Source of the DNA: Rhizobium terricola
Lineage (GTDB): Bacteria > Pseudomonadota > Alphaproteobacteria > Rhizobiales > Rhizobiaceae
Length of the DNA: 64,000 nt
Assembly (NCBI RefSeq): GCF_012927355.1
Contig: NZ_JABBGK010000001.1
Coordinates: 1-64,000 of the forward strand
Reading direction: 5' to 3'
A model generated the notes under the pieces. That model saw only the letters and a list, made by a program, of their open reading frames with translations. It did not search any database and was not told the origin of the DNA. Both the position numbers and the translations under genes were made by a program. This document shows positions 18,054 to 27,342 of the stretch, in pieces. Numbering within the stretch: the stretch's first letter is position 1; each line of letters opens with the position of its first letter.

Positions 18054-19826
18054 TCAGGCAACCGGCCATACGAGCAGCAACATCGGGATCGACACGGCGA
18101 TGATGAGAAACGAAAGCGGTAGTCCGAGGCGCGGATAGTCGCTGAAACGATACCCGCCCGGACCCATCACCAGCGTGTTGCACTGATGCCCGATCGGGGT
18201 GAGGAAGTCGCAGCCGGCCCCAATCGCGACCGCCATCAGGAAGGCATCCGGCCGGTAGCCCAGGCCGGCGGCGAAGCTTGCGGCAATCGGGGCCATGACG
18301 AGAACGGTGGCGGCGTTGTTGAGGAAGGGTGTCACGGCCATCGCGGTCACAAGAATTAGGGCGAGAGCGCCATAGGCGGGCAGGCCATCGGCGGCGGCGC
18401 CCAGCCAGGCGGCAATCACGTCGCTCGCGCCCGTCGTGCGCAGGGTGTCGCTCACAGGGATCAGGGCTGCGAGCATCACAAGGATCGGGCCGTCGACGGC
18501 GCGGTAGATCTCGCTGAGCGGAATGACTTTGAAAAGCACCATGGCGAGTGCCGCTGCAAAGAAGGCCACGGCGACCGGGGCGAGGCCGAACGCCGTCGCG
18601 CCCATCGCCGCGACGAGGATGACGAGCGGGACGACCGCGTTGCGCGTGGTGCCGAGCAGGATCTCGCGTTCGGCGAGCGGCAGGCAGCCGAGTTCGAGCA
18701 TCAGGCCGGGCAGCGACTGTCTTTGTCCCTGCAGCACCACCACATCGCCGGGGCGCAGCACCAGCTCCCCGAGACGCTCGCGGATGCGCTTACCCTTGCG
18801 GCTGACGGCGAGCAGGTTGACGCCATAGGTGTTGTGGAGCGATAGCTCGCGGGCCGAGAGCCCGATTAACGCCGACTCGTGGCTGACCACGGCTTCGATC
18901 GCGGTGATCTCGCCCGGCGGCATGTCGGACTTCTCAAGTGCCTTGCCGGAGAGCGCGAGCTTTGCCTGGGAGACGATCTGGTCGAGGGCTTCGGACGGGC
19001 CTTCGAGCATGATGGCATCGTTTTCCTTCAGGACGACGTCGGGAAAGGGAGAGATGCGGGTGTGGCCGCGCAGGATCGTGGTCGCGATCACCTCGCCGGC
19101 CGCCAATCCGAGCAGTTCGTTCAGAGTCTTGCCGATGAAAGGCGATTGTCTGGCGATCGTCGCCTCTGTGGCAAAGGCCGAGTTTTCGAGCGCTTCCTGC
19201 AGCGAGGGGTTCTGGTTCTCGCGTCGGGGTACAAGCCAGTAGAAGAATATCAGGAACAGAATGCCCGTGACGGCCAGTGCTGCGCCCACCGGGGTGAAGT
19301 CGAACATCGTGAAGGCCTCACCGGTGATCTCCTCGCGCAGTCGCGACACGACGATGTTGGGCGAGGTGCCGATCTGGGTGACGAGGCCGCCGAGCAAGGC
19401 TCCGAATGCCATGGGCATCAGGAAGACGGAGGGGGAGGTGTTCGAGCGGCGAGCGAACTGGAAGGCGACCGGCATCATGATCGCGAGCGCCCCGATGTTC
19501 TTGATGAAGCCGGAGAGCACGGTGACCGTGACGAGCAGAAGCAGCATCTGGGCGCGCAGGGATTTCAGCGACGGGAAGAACCGTTTGATCGCCATGTCGA
19601 CGATGCCGGATCGGGCGACGCCGGCGCTGACCACCAGGGCGCTGCCGACGATGATGACGATGTCGTCGCTGAATCCGGAAAAGGCCTTTTCCGGCGGTAC
19701 GAGGCCGAGCACGACGGCGAGGACCAGCGTCAGGCAAGCGACCACATCGTAGCGCAGCCGGTCCCAGAGAAAGCCGATCATCATCGCGGCGATGACGGCG
19801 AAGGCGAGGAGCTGCTCGGTGGTCAT
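18054..19826 (-). CDS. SLC13-family permease with two TrkA-C domains
   Basis: A 590-residue inner-membrane protein of the CitM/DASS (ArsB/NhaD) superfamily. N- and C-terminal blocks of helices (about residues 1-190 and 390-590) carry the duplicated helical-hairpin motifs (FIKNIGALAIMMPVA, TPFLNNAATVLVMAPIA) and substrate-loop stretches (TQIGTSPNIVVS, TPIGHQCNTLVMGPGG). Between them are two cytosolic RCK-C/TrkA-C domains (about 205-275 and 300-370; FIGKTLNELLGLAAGE, LIGLSARELSLHNTYG). Family members move dicarboxylates, sulfate or citrate with Na+; the substrate is unknown here. The ATG at 19826 has a CCGGAG site. It is probably monocistronic, with its own terminator. Confidence 0.88.
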   Translation of the reverse strand: MTTEQLLAFAVIAAMMIGFLWDRLRYDVVACLTLVLAVVLGLVPPEKAFSGFSDDIVIIVGSALVVSAGVARSGIVDMAIKRFFPSLKSLRAQMLLLLVTVTVLSGFIKNIGALAIMMPVAFQFARRSNTSPSVFLMPMAFGALLGGLVTQIGTSPNIVVSRLREEITGEAFTMFDFTPVGAALAVTGILFLIFFYWLVPRRENQNPSLQEALENSAFATEATIARQSPFIGKTLNELLGLAAGEVIATTILRGHTRISPFPDVVLKENDAIMLEGPSEALDQIVSQAKLALSGKALEKSDMPPGEITAIEAVVSHESALIGLSARELSLHNTYGVNLLAVSRKGKRIRERLGELVLRPGDVVVLQGQRQSLPGLMLELGCLPLAEREILLGTTRNAVVPLVILVAAMGATAFGLAPVAVAFFAAALAMVLFKVIPLSEIYRAVDGPILVMLAALIPVSDTLRTTGASDVIAAWLGAAADGLPAYGALALILVTAMAVTPFLNNAATVLVMAPIAASFAAGLGYRPDAFLMAVAIGAGCDFLTPIGHQCNTLVMGPGGYRFSDYPRLGLPLSFLIIAVSIPMLLLVWPVA

Positions 19827-19935
19827 GGAACTCCGGTCATGTGAAGAGGGCAGGAAGACATGCGGGAAGGCGGGCAATCGCCAGTCAATGCTTGATGCGG
19901 GTGATTGTTCCCTTGTTTGCGGTCACGCCTCAAAT

Positions 19936-19966
19936 GGAAAGGCCCGCGACGATGCGCGGGCCTTCC
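19936..19966 (-). terminator. Probable terminator of the TerC-family gene
   Basis: Stem GGCCCGC / GCGGGCC (19941-19947 and 19956-19962), extended by two A-T pairs, about 26 nt beyond the stop on the minus strand. The following minus-strand sequence TTTCCATTT is a weak U-tract. Confidence 0.6.
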
Positions 19967-19991
19967 TGAACGAACGGCGGGATCCTGCCGA

Positions 19992-20750
19992 TCAGTGCTT
20001 TGTCGCCTTCGCGGCTCTTTCGGCCTGCTTCTTGCGTCGGGCCATCATGTTCAATACCTCGACGAGGCCCGAGAAGGCCATTGCCGCATAGACGTATCCC
20101 TTGGGAACGTGGAAGCCCATGCCGTCGGCGATCAGCGTCGTACCGATCATCAGAAGGAAGCCGAGCGCCAGCATGACGATCGTCGGGTTCTTCTCGATGA
20201 AGTTGGCGAGCGGGGTCGCGGCAACCAGCATGACGGTGACCGCGATGACCACGGCGGCGACCATGATCGGCAGGTGCTCGGTCATGCCGACGGCGGTGAT
20301 GATGCTGTCGACGGAAAAAACGAGGTCGAGCAACAGGATCTGGCCGATCGCGGCGGTCATCGTGCCCGACTTGGAGGATGCGATGAAGTCTTCCTCATGA
20401 TCGATCGGGTCGACGTTGTGGTGAATCTCCTTGGTTGCCTTCCAGACGAGGAAAAGGCCACCGGCAATGAGGATCAGGTCCTTCCACGAGAAGCCGTGCC
20501 CGAAGGCTTCGAAAAGCGGCGTGGTGAGCTTGACGATCCAGGCGATGGTGCCGAGCAGGGCAAGGCGCATGACGAGCGCAAGGCCGATACCGACGCGACG
20601 CGCCGTCTGGCGTTGCTCTGGCGGCAGCTTGTTGGTCAGGATGGAGATGAAGACCAGGTTGTCGATACCGAGGACGACTTCCATGACCACGAGGGTGATC
20701 AGGGCGATCCAGGCGGCGGGATCCTGTAGGAGAGCAGTGATTTCCTGCAT
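19992..20750 (-). CDS. TerC-family integral membrane protein
   Basis: A 252-residue protein with about seven hydrophobic helices. The family signatures are [19 protein letters not shown] (residues 24-42) and [15 protein letters not shown], whose acidic residues within helices are the expected metal-coordinating sites. Known TerC/Alx/MeeY relatives export Mn(II) or help metalate secreted enzymes; tellurite resistance is the historical name. Given the sit operon 9 kb away, a manganese-related role is plausible but inferred. The ATG at 20750 (MQEITALL) is the usual family start. No yybP-ykoY-like riboswitch was recognised upstream. Confidence 0.9.
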   Translation of the reverse strand: MQEITALLQDPAAWIALITLVVMEVVLGIDNLVFISILTNKLPPEQRQTARRVGIGLALVMRLALLGTIAWIVKLTTPLFEAFGHGFSWKDLILIAGGLFLVWKATKEIHHNVDPIDHEEDFIASSKSGTMTAAIGQILLLDLVFSVDSIITAVGMTEHLPIMVAAVVIAVTVMLVAATPLANFIEKNPTIVMLALGFLLMIGTTLIADGMGFHVPKGYVYAAMAFSGLVEVLNMMARRKKQAERAAKATKH

Positions 20751-20858
20751 GAGCTCTTTCCGGTTAGCAGTGTCGGGCCGAAGCCAACAAATGGAGCAAG
20801 CTCTGCGCCGCGGCAAGGCCCCGGCGCTTTCAGGGAACAAAAAGTTGGTTTCCGGTCG

Positions 20859-21560
20859 CTATTGGCCGTTCGCAGGTGCCTTCGCACCATAGGCTGCCAT
20901 GAAGACGCGCACCGCGCTCGCGGTTACCCGGTCGATTTCCGACTGGGGCGGGCTGATGCGCATCTCGCCGAACAGGCGCTGCTTGAAGAAAGTTCCGGTC
21001 GACAGATCTATGAACTGGCGGGCGGCGAGATCGGGGTCGTCTGTGACGAGTGCGCCACTGTCGATCTGGCGGCGGATGAAATCCTCAAGGACGCTGCGCG
21101 CATTGGCAGGCGTGCTGGCCAGGAAGCGGTGACAGAGGCCCGGCATGCGGTCGACGACGCCGAGCACCGTGCGCATGGCGGGGATCATGTCCGTCTCGAT
21201 GATCTGGTGGACGAAAGCGTCGGCAAAGCTCTGCAGGCCCTCGGCCGCATCGTTGCATTCGGCAAGCAGGCCGCGCAGCGCTTCGGTGAAGAGGCCCTTC
21301 TCTCGCTCGATCAGCGCGGCGAACAAGTCTTCCTTGCTGTCGAAGTACACATAGATGGTTCCCTTCGAGACGCCGGCTTCCCGCGTCACGTCGTTCATGC
21401 TCGCCGCGTCGAAGCCCATCTTCATGAAGACAGTCTTGGCGCCATCGAGGATCTGCCCGCGCTTGACGGGATCTCCGCCGGCCGGGAACCGGCTCGGCAA
21501 GACCGGGTAGGGGAAATCTGGAACCGGTGGTCGCTCGACCTTTTTGGGTTGTCGGGTCAT
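20859..21560 (-). CDS. emrR: TetR family repressor of emrAB
   Basis: A 233-residue protein with an N-terminal TetR HTH at about residues 33-80 (ILDGAKTVFMKMGFDAASM, then TREAGVSKGTIYVYFDSK) and a C-terminal ligand-binding domain of the TetR_C_7/AefR type (LAARQFIDLSTGTFFKQRLFG). It has a Pro-rich N-terminal extension of about 30 residues. It is divergent from emrAB, with a nested palindromic operator between the genes, matching the EmrR-EmrAB arrangement described in Sinorhizobium. It probably represses both itself and the pump until a plant phenolic or other drug binds. Confidence 0.82.
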   Translation of the reverse strand: MTRQPKKVERPPVPDFPYPVLPSRFPAGGDPVKRGQILDGAKTVFMKMGFDAASMNDVTREAGVSKGTIYVYFDSKEDLFAALIEREKGLFTEALRGLLAECNDAAEGLQSFADAFVHQIIETDMIPAMRTVLGVVDRMPGLCHRFLASTPANARSVLEDFIRRQIDSGALVTDDPDLAARQFIDLSTGTFFKQRLFGEMRISPPQSEIDRVTASAVRVFMAAYGAKAPANGQ

Positions 21561-21650
21561 ACACTATCCGAAAATTAACTTCAGTTGCCCACTTGATACA
21601 CACTCGGGGCTTTCTCCCCCTTGATATGTGTTAAGAGAGGCTCTAAGTCA

Positions 21651-21675
21651 ATCGAACCGAACGGTTCAGTTCGAT
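21651..21675. promoter_or_regulatory. TetR (EmrR) operator, nested palindromes
   Basis: Outer arms ATCGAAC (21651-21657) and GTTCGAT (21669-21675) enclose an inner perfect GAACCG-AA-CGGTTC (21654-21667). The two symmetry centres are offset by 2.5 nt. The site lies 30 nt before the emrA start and 90 nt from the TetR start, as expected for a shared repressor site. Confidence 0.75.
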
Positions 21676-21705
21676 TTCTGTCATCCGCCACCGAATGGTT
21701 TGAAT

Positions 21706-22911
21706 ATGTCTTCATCTCAAAGGACAAGCGCAGTTCGCGCCGTCAACGTCGACGACCAGCAGACGACCGAGCGCGAAGGCGCCGCTCTCGAAGCGCGTGC
21801 CGACGCTGCACAGAGCCATGCCACCACCGAGGCCCCGGCCGCTCCGGCCGCAAAGAAGCGCCGCAATCCGGTCTTGCCGGTGATCCTTGCCGCGCTCGTC
21901 GCCGGTGCGGGCTGGTACGGCTATGGCTGGTGGACCGAGGGCCGGTTCATGGTGTCGACCGAAGATGCCTATATCGAAGGTGACATCGCCATCGTTTCGC
22001 CGAAGGTCGGCGGCTATGTGAAATCGGTTGACGTAAAGAGCAACCAGCTGGTCAAGGCGGGCGACCGCCTCGTCACGCTGGACGACGGCGACTACCGGAT
22101 CGCCGTCGACCAGGCCAAGGCACAGATTGCCGTCCAGCACCTGACGCTCGATCGCATCGATGCCCAGACCAAGGGTGCCGAAGCCACGCTTGCCCAGGCC
22201 AATGCCCAGAAGCAGGCCGCGGCCGCCAGCCTCGACCTTGCCGAGCTGTCCTTCAAGCGCGTCAGCGGCCTGCAGGCGCAGAGCGTCGCCTCGACCGCCG
22301 ATCTCGACAGCGCCAAGACGCAGCTTGACCAGGCGCGGGCCAATCTCATCGGTGCGGACGCCAACATCGCGGCTGCAGAAGCCAATATTGCCGTGCTTCG
22401 CGCGCAGCGCGCCGAAGCGGATGCTGGGATCCGTACGTCAGAACTTGCTCTCGAGAAGGCTGAACGCGATCTCGGTTTCACGGTCCTGAAGGCACCTTAC
22501 GACGGCGTCGTCGGCAACCTCGCCGTGCAGACTGGCGATCTCGTCTCTGCCGGAAAGCGGCTCGCCGCGTTGGTTCCGGTGCAGGAGCTCTACATCGAGG
22601 CCAATTTCAAGGAAACGCAGATCGCCAAGCTGGTTCCCGGCTCCAAGGTCGGCATTCATGTCGACGCCTATGGCGACAAGACGATCGAAGGCACGGTAAC
22701 CTCCATCTCGCCGGCTTCGGGTGCAGTCTTCTCGATGCTGCCGGCGGAGAACGCCACGGGCAACTTCACCAAGGTCGTACAGCGCGTGCCGGTTCGCATC
22801 GCGATCCCCGACGAGGTGCTGAAGGAAGGCCACCTGCGCGCCGGTCTCAGCGTCATCGTCGACGTCGACACGCGCACGGCGCCTGAGGGTGCCGCGTTGG
22901 CGGCGAAGTAA
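21706..22911 (+). CDS. emrA: EmrA-like HlyD membrane fusion protein
   Basis: A 401-residue periplasmic adaptor. A polar cytosolic N-terminus is followed by one helix at about 65-83 (VLPVILAALVAGAGWYGYGW). A biotinyl-lipoyl half then follows (AYIEGDIAIVSPKVGGYVKSV), with a long alpha-helical hairpin rich in Gln/Ala (about 130-225), the second lipoyl half (FTVLKAPYDGVVGNLAVQTGDLV) and a beta-barrel domain. ATG 21706 (MSSSQRTS) is preferred over an upstream GTG at 21628, because the latter would place the operator inside the coding sequence. It links EmrB to an outer-membrane TolC-type channel for drug export. It is followed by emrB after 22 nt. Confidence 0.92.
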   Translation: MSSSQRTSAVRAVNVDDQQTTEREGAALEARADAAQSHATTEAPAAPAAKKRRNPVLPVILAALVAGAGWYGYGWWTEGRFMVSTEDAYIEGDIAIVSPKVGGYVKSVDVKSNQLVKAGDRLVTLDDGDYRIAVDQAKAQIAVQHLTLDRIDAQTKGAEATLAQANAQKQAAAASLDLAELSFKRVSGLQAQSVASTADLDSAKTQLDQARANLIGADANIAAAEANIAVLRAQRAEADAGIRTSELALEKAERDLGFTVLKAPYDGVVGNLAVQTGDLVSAGKRLAALVPVQELYIEANFKETQIAKLVPGSKVGIHVDAYGDKTIEGTVTSISPASGAVFSMLPAENATGNFTKVVQRVPVRIAIPDEVLKEGHLRAGLSVIVDVDTRTAPEGAALAAK

Positions 22912-22933
22912 GCGAAGGCCAGAGGACAGGACA

Positions 22934-24523
22934 ATGGCGGCAGCGGGAACGACGGCAGCCGGATCGATGGCGTTGCCGGCCGCCGAAGAGCGGATGGATC
23001 CGAAGCGCATCATCGCCTTTTTCGCGATGGTGTTCGGCATGTTCATGTCGATCCTCGACATCCAGATCGTTTCGGCTTCGCTCGCGGAAATCCAGGCCGG
23101 CCTCGGCGCCGGCTCGGACGAAATCGCCTGGGTCCAGACGTCTTATCTGATCGCCGAAGTCATCATGATCCCGCTGTCGGGGGCGCTCGCGCGCATCCTC
23201 TCGACGCGCGTGCTGTTCGCCTTCTCGGCCGCCGGTTTCACCATCGCCAGCGCCCTTGCTGCGACGGCCACGAACATCGAGCAGATGATCATCTACCGCG
23301 CGATCCAGGGCTTCATCGGCGGCGGTATGATCCCTTCGGTCTTCGCGGCCGCGTTCACCATTTTCCCGCCGTCGAAGCGCAACATCGTCTCGCCGATCGT
23401 CGGCCTTGTGGCGACGCTTGCGCCGACCATCGGTCCGACCATCGGCGGCTATATCAGCCATGCCATGTCCTGGCACTGGCTGTTCCTGATCAACGTCGTG
23501 CCGGGGATCATCGTGACGGCCGTCACCTGGAGCCTGATCGACTTCGACAAGCCGAACCTGCACCTGCTCAGGAAGTTCGACTGGTGGGGGCTTTTGTGGA
23601 TGGCGCTCTTCCTCGGCACGATGGAATACGTGCTGGAAGAGGGCAACAACAAGGACTGGTTCAACGACGGGCACATCGTCGTCGGCACCGTGATCATGGT
23701 CGTCGGCGGTTTCTTCTTCTTTCTCAGGGCCTTCAAGGTGGAGTTCCCGGTCGTCGACCTCAGGGCGTTTTCCAACGCCAATTTCGCCTTCGGCTCGCTG
23801 TTCTCCTTCGTCATGGGCGTCGGCCTCTATGGCCTGACCTATCTCTATCCGGTCTATCTCGGCCGGATCCGCGGCTATGACTCGATGATGATCGGCGAGA
23901 CCATGTTCGTCTCGGGGGCGGCCATGTTCCTCACAGCGCCGGTGGCAGGTGCGCTGTCGAACAAGCTCGATCCGCGGGTCATGATGATGATCGGCTTTGC
24001 CGGATTTGCCGCCGGTACCTACACGATGACCTACATGACGGCGGACTGGGATTTCTACGAGCTCCTCCTGCCGCAGATCCTGCGCGGTTGCTCGCTGATG
24101 CTGTGCATGGTGCCGATCAACAACATCGCGCTCGGTACCCTGCCGCCGGACCGCATCAAGAACGCCTCGGGCCTCTTCAACCTGACCCGCAATCTCGGCG
24201 GTGCCGTCGGTCTGGCGATCATCAACACGATGCTGACACAGCGTTCCGACGAGCACTATGCGCGGCTTTCCGAGCATGCCGACTGGGGCAACCGCGCAGC
24301 GCTCGACTGGCTCGCCAGTGTCGGCGCAAATTACGACAGCTACGGTCTCGACGGCACGGCGGTCGCGATCAAGAAACTGTCCGGCGTGATCACCCAGCAG
24401 TCCTGGATGCTCTCCTTCATGGACGTGTTCATGGGGCTCACTCTGCTCTTCTCCTCGCTGGTGTTCCTGACCTTGCTGATCAAGAAACCTGCCGGAGCGG
24501 CGCCTGCAGGCTCCGGCCACTAG
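22934..24523 (+). CDS. emrB: EmrB/QacA (DHA2) drug efflux MFS transporter
   Basis: A 529-residue major facilitator with about 14 helices. DHA2 features include LDIQIVSASLAEIQAGLG in helix 1, WVQTSYLIAEVIMIPLSG, IQGFIGGGMIPSVFA, and motif C-like GLVATLAPTIGPTIGGYI. It is the proton-driven inner-membrane pump that works with EmrA. The ATG at 22934 has AGAGGACAGG upstream and is 22 nt after emrA, so both are translated from one mRNA. The C-terminus is short and Gly/Ala-rich. The substrate range is not readable; rhizobial homologues respond to flavonoids. Confidence 0.93.
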   Translation: MAAAGTTAAGSMALPAAEERMDPKRIIAFFAMVFGMFMSILDIQIVSASLAEIQAGLGAGSDEIAWVQTSYLIAEVIMIPLSGALARILSTRVLFAFSAAGFTIASALAATATNIEQMIIYRAIQGFIGGGMIPSVFAAAFTIFPPSKRNIVSPIVGLVATLAPTIGPTIGGYISHAMSWHWLFLINVVPGIIVTAVTWSLIDFDKPNLHLLRKFDWWGLLWMALFLGTMEYVLEEGNNKDWFNDGHIVVGTVIMVVGGFFFFLRAFKVEFPVVDLRAFSNANFAFGSLFSFVMGVGLYGLTYLYPVYLGRIRGYDSMMIGETMFVSGAAMFLTAPVAGALSNKLDPRVMMMIGFAGFAAGTYTMTYMTADWDFYELLLPQILRGCSLMLCMVPINNIALGTLPPDRIKNASGLFNLTRNLGGAVGLAIINTMLTQRSDEHYARLSEHADWGNRAALDWLASVGANYDSYGLDGTAVAIKKLSGVITQQSWMLSFMDVFMGLTLLFSSLVFLTLLIKKPAGAAPAGSGH

Positions 24524-24608
24524 CCCCGTAAGATCTTTCCGAAATCCACCGCAGCGCCGAGGACCGCCTTCCCCCCACGGAAGACGGTCCTCTTCGTTCG
24601 GGGAAATC

Positions 24609-24645
24609 TGAGGTACGTACATCGAAAAATGATTTACGTACCTCA
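24609..24645. promoter_or_regulatory. Candidate LacI operator upstream of the xyl regulator
   Basis: Perfect 11-nt arms TGAGGTACGTA (24609-24619) and TACGTACCTCA (24635-24645) are separated by 15 nt. Each arm contains the self-complementary core TACGTA, so this may be two half-operators 26 nt apart. It ends 32 nt before the regulator start, suggesting autoregulation of the LacI-xylB-xylA group. Confidence 0.65.
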
Positions 24646-24677
24646 AAATCTCCGCTACGAGGATGCGCGGAGGAAGA

Positions 24678-25703
24678 ATGAAGCCCACAGTCCATGATAT
24701 TGCCGCCGTCGCCGGCGTCAGCCTGGCGACCGTAGACCGGGTGTTGAACCGCCGGCCGGGGGTCAGCGCGCGCACCCGCGACAAGGTCGAGGCGGCGGTC
24801 AGCACGCTCGGTTTCGTGCGCGACGTCGCTGCGGCCAACCTCGCCAAGGGCCGGGTCTATCCGCTGACCTTCGTGCTGCCGGCCAATGACAATTCCTTCA
24901 TGCGCGATCTCGAGGCCGAGGTCCGCGAGGCAATAGCCCGGGCGCCGGTCGAGCGTACGGCGATCAGCATCGTCAAGGTGCCGCCCTTCGACGCGGATGC
25001 TCTGGTGCGGGCGCTCGACGCATTGATCGACGAGAAGCCGGCCGGCGTCGCGCTGGTGGCTGTCGACGCACCGGACGTGGTTGCTGCCGTGGACCGGCTG
25101 GTCGAGGCGGGTATCCCCGTGGTGACGCTGGTGTCGGATCTGCCGACGTCGCGCCGCAGTCACTTTGCCGGGATCGACAATCTTGCCGCAGGACGGACCG
25201 CAGCGAGCCTTCTCGGTCGCTTCGTCGGCCGAGAGCCGAGTTCGATTGCGGTGGTCGCCGGTTCGCTTCTGGTGCGGGATCACCGGGAACGTCTCGAGGG
25301 GTTTCGGGCAGTGATGGCTAAGGACTATCCGCATCTGACCGTGCTCGATGCGATCGAGGGGCGCGACGATCCGGCGGTGGTGGAACGGCTGCTTGGCGCC
25401 GAACTCGATCGAAGAGGCGATATTTCCGGAATCTACAGCCTCGGGGCCGGCAATCGCGGCCTTCTCGCAGCGCTCAGGTCGGCGCCACGGCGCGACCGGA
25501 TTGCGGTGGTCGCCCACGAGCTGACGGGCACGACCCGGGAAGCGCTCGACGTAGGCCTGATCGACGCCGTGCTCAACCAGGATGCGGGGCACGAGGTGCG
25601 CAGCGCCATCCGGGTGCTGAAGGCGAAGGCCGACGGGGCGCCGCTGCTCGCCGGCCAGGAGCGCATCCGCATCGACATCTTTCTGAAGGACAATCTGCCG
25701 TGA
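24678..25703 (+). CDS. LacI family regulator, probably of xylose genes
   Basis: A 341-residue regulator. The LacI HTH is at residues 3-25 (TVHDIAAVAGVSLATVDRVLN) with hinge RTRDKVEAAVSTLGF, followed by a periplasmic-binding-protein-like sugar domain (about 60-335). ATG 24678 follows GGAGGAAGA. It is 21 nt upstream of xylB on the same strand, so it is probably co-transcribed with xylBA and controls them by xylose or a related sugar. The symmetric site at 24609-24645 is the likely target. Proteins of this subgroup (substrate-binding domain of the type-4 class) are often annotated only as LacI/substrate-binding. Confidence 0.87.
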   Translation: MKPTVHDIAAVAGVSLATVDRVLNRRPGVSARTRDKVEAAVSTLGFVRDVAAANLAKGRVYPLTFVLPANDNSFMRDLEAEVREAIARAPVERTAISIVKVPPFDADALVRALDALIDEKPAGVALVAVDAPDVVAAVDRLVEAGIPVVTLVSDLPTSRRSHFAGIDNLAAGRTAASLLGRFVGREPSSIAVVAGSLLVRDHRERLEGFRAVMAKDYPHLTVLDAIEGRDDPAVVERLLGAELDRRGDISGIYSLGAGNRGLLAALRSAPRRDRIAVVAHELTGTTREALDVGLIDAVLNQDAGHEVRSAIRVLKAKADGAPLLAGQERIRIDIFLKDNLP

Positions 25704-25724
25704 GGCAGCAGCAAGGAGACGGAC

Positions 25725-27179
25725 ATGTATCTCGGGCTTGATCTCGGCACCTCGGGTGTCAAGGCGATGCTGATCGACGCCGACCAGCGGGTGATCGGCG
25801 TCGGTCACGGCGCGCTCGACGTTTCGCGGCCGCATCCCGGCTGGTCGGAGCAGGATCCGCTCGACTGGATACGCGCGACGCGTGAGGCGGTCTCCGGCCT
25901 CAAAGCTTCGCACGGACGTGAACTCGCGGCGGTCCGCGGCATCGGGCTTTCCGGCCACATGCATGGAGCGACGCTGATCGATTCCGCCGATCAGGTGCTC
26001 CGGCCCTGCATTCTGTGGAACGACACGCGCAGCCATGTCGAGGCCGCCGCGCTTGATGCCGACCCGCGTTTCCGGGCTCTCACCGGCAATATCGTCTTTC
26101 CCGGCTTCACGGCGCCGAAGCTCGCCTGGGTGGCGAAGCACGAGCCGGACGTTTTTGCGCGGGTCGCCAAAGTTCTGCTTCCGAAGGACTTTCTGCGGCT
26201 CTGGCTGACCGGTGAATATCTCTCCGATATGTCGGACTCGGCAGGCACGTCCTGGCTCGATACCGGAGCCCGCCGCTGGTCGTCGGAACTTCTGGCGGCA
26301 ACCGGCCTCAGCGAGGCGCAGATGCCGGGGCTGGTCGAGGGCACCGATGTTGCCGGCAGCCTGCGGGACGCACTCGCCGCCGAATGGGGCATGGGGTCGG
26401 GCGTTGTCGTTGCCGGCGGGGCAGGGGACAATGCGGCGTCCGCCTGCGGCATGGGCACCGTTGCCGAAGGCCAGGCCTTCGTTTCGCTCGGCACCTCGGG
26501 CGTCTTGTTTGCCGCGAATGCCACCTATTTGCCGAAGCCGGAAAGCGCGGTGCATGCCTTCTGCCATGCGCTGCCCGACACCTGGCACCAGATGGGCGTC
26601 ATCCTCTCGGCGACCGACGCGCTCAACTGGCATAGCGGCGTCACCGGCCGGTCGGCCGGCGAACTGACGTCAGAACTCGGCGACGAACTGAAGGCGCCCG
26701 GCAGCGTGACCTTCCTGCCTTATCTTTCCGGCGAACGCACGCCGCACAACGACGCGAAGATCCGCGGCGCCTTCATCGGTCTTGGCCACGAGAGTTCGCG
26801 CGCCGTGCTGACGCAGGCTGTGCTCGAAGGGGTGAGCTTTGCCATTCGCGACAATCTCGAGGCGCTGAAATCGGCGGGAACGACGATCGAGCGGGTGACC
26901 GCGATCGGCGGCGGTTCGCGCTCGCGCTACTGGCTTGCCTCGATCGCAACGGCACTCGGTGTGCCCGTCGACATCCCCGCCGACGGAGATTTCGGCGCCG
27001 CCTTCGGTGCCGCGCGGCTCGGGCTGATCGCGGCGAGCGGAGCGGATCCGCTTTCGGTCTGCACGGCGCCGGCGACTGCGGAGACGGTGGAGCCGGTGAG
27101 TGCCCTGACCTCGGCCTATGAGGCGGCTTACTGGCGCTACCGGGCGCTTTATCCGGCGATCCGCTCCCTCGGCAGCTGA
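25725..27179 (+). CDS. xylB: Xylulokinase
   Basis: A 484-residue FGGY sugar kinase phosphorylating D-xylulose to xylulose 5-phosphate for the pentose phosphate pathway. Features are the phosphate-1 loop [15 protein letters not shown] (residues 4-18), substrate contacts [13 protein letters not shown] (about 74-86), WNDTRS, the second ATP loop [14 protein letters not shown], and [13 protein letters not shown] near 400. All family landmarks are present at standard length. AAGGAGAC precedes the ATG at 25725. It lies between the LacI regulator and xylA. Confidence 0.95.
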   Translation: MYLGLDLGTSGVKAMLIDADQRVIGVGHGALDVSRPHPGWSEQDPLDWIRATREAVSGLKASHGRELAAVRGIGLSGHMHGATLIDSADQVLRPCILWNDTRSHVEAAALDADPRFRALTGNIVFPGFTAPKLAWVAKHEPDVFARVAKVLLPKDFLRLWLTGEYLSDMSDSAGTSWLDTGARRWSSELLAATGLSEAQMPGLVEGTDVAGSLRDALAAEWGMGSGVVVAGGAGDNAASACGMGTVAEGQAFVSLGTSGVLFAANATYLPKPESAVHAFCHALPDTWHQMGVILSATDALNWHSGVTGRSAGELTSELGDELKAPGSVTFLPYLSGERTPHNDAKIRGAFIGLGHESSRAVLTQAVLEGVSFAIRDNLEALKSAGTTIERVTAIGGGSRSRYWLASIATALGVPVDIPADGDFGAAFGAARLGLIAASGADPLSVCTAPATAETVEPVSALTSAYEAAYWRYRALYPAIRSLGS

Positions 27180-27182
27180 CGC

Positions 27183-27288
27183 CCCCTCATCCGCCTGCCG
27201 GCACCTTCTCCCCGCCGGGGAGAAGAGACAAGCGGCACGCGCCGACATTCTCCTCTCCCCAGCGGGGAGAGGGCAGGGTGAGGGGGAA
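27183..27288. repeat. RIME-like palindromic element (family 2), full copy
   Basis: The left half CCCCTCATCCGCCTGCCGGC with hairpin CTTCTCCCCgccGGGGAGAAG is followed by a spacer and a right half CTCTCCCCagcGGGGAGAG, then GGCAGGGTGAGGGG. The two ends are inverted copies of each other. A right-half fragment also occurs at 149-192. It fills most of the xylB-xylA gap and could fold in the mRNA and tune relative expression. Confidence 0.75.
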
Positions 27289-27342
27289 CCCCACCCGGTG
27301 CCATTACAATTCAGCGAATACACACCAAGGAGGAGACACCCC

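Noticed and set aside
20751..20858. yybP-ykoY manganese riboswitch upstream of the TerC-family gene
   Set aside because: The upstream region is short and lacks the two conserved loop motifs.
22853..24847. A 664-codon open frame on the minus strand opposite emrB
   Set aside because: It is antisense to a clear membrane transporter, its translation is Arg/Asp/His-rich without domains, and such frames are expected in GC-rich codon-biased DNA.
24480..26633. A 717-codon open frame on the minus strand opposite the LacI regulator and xylB
   Set aside because: It is a shadow of two well-supported genes, with low-complexity basic composition and no ribosome site.
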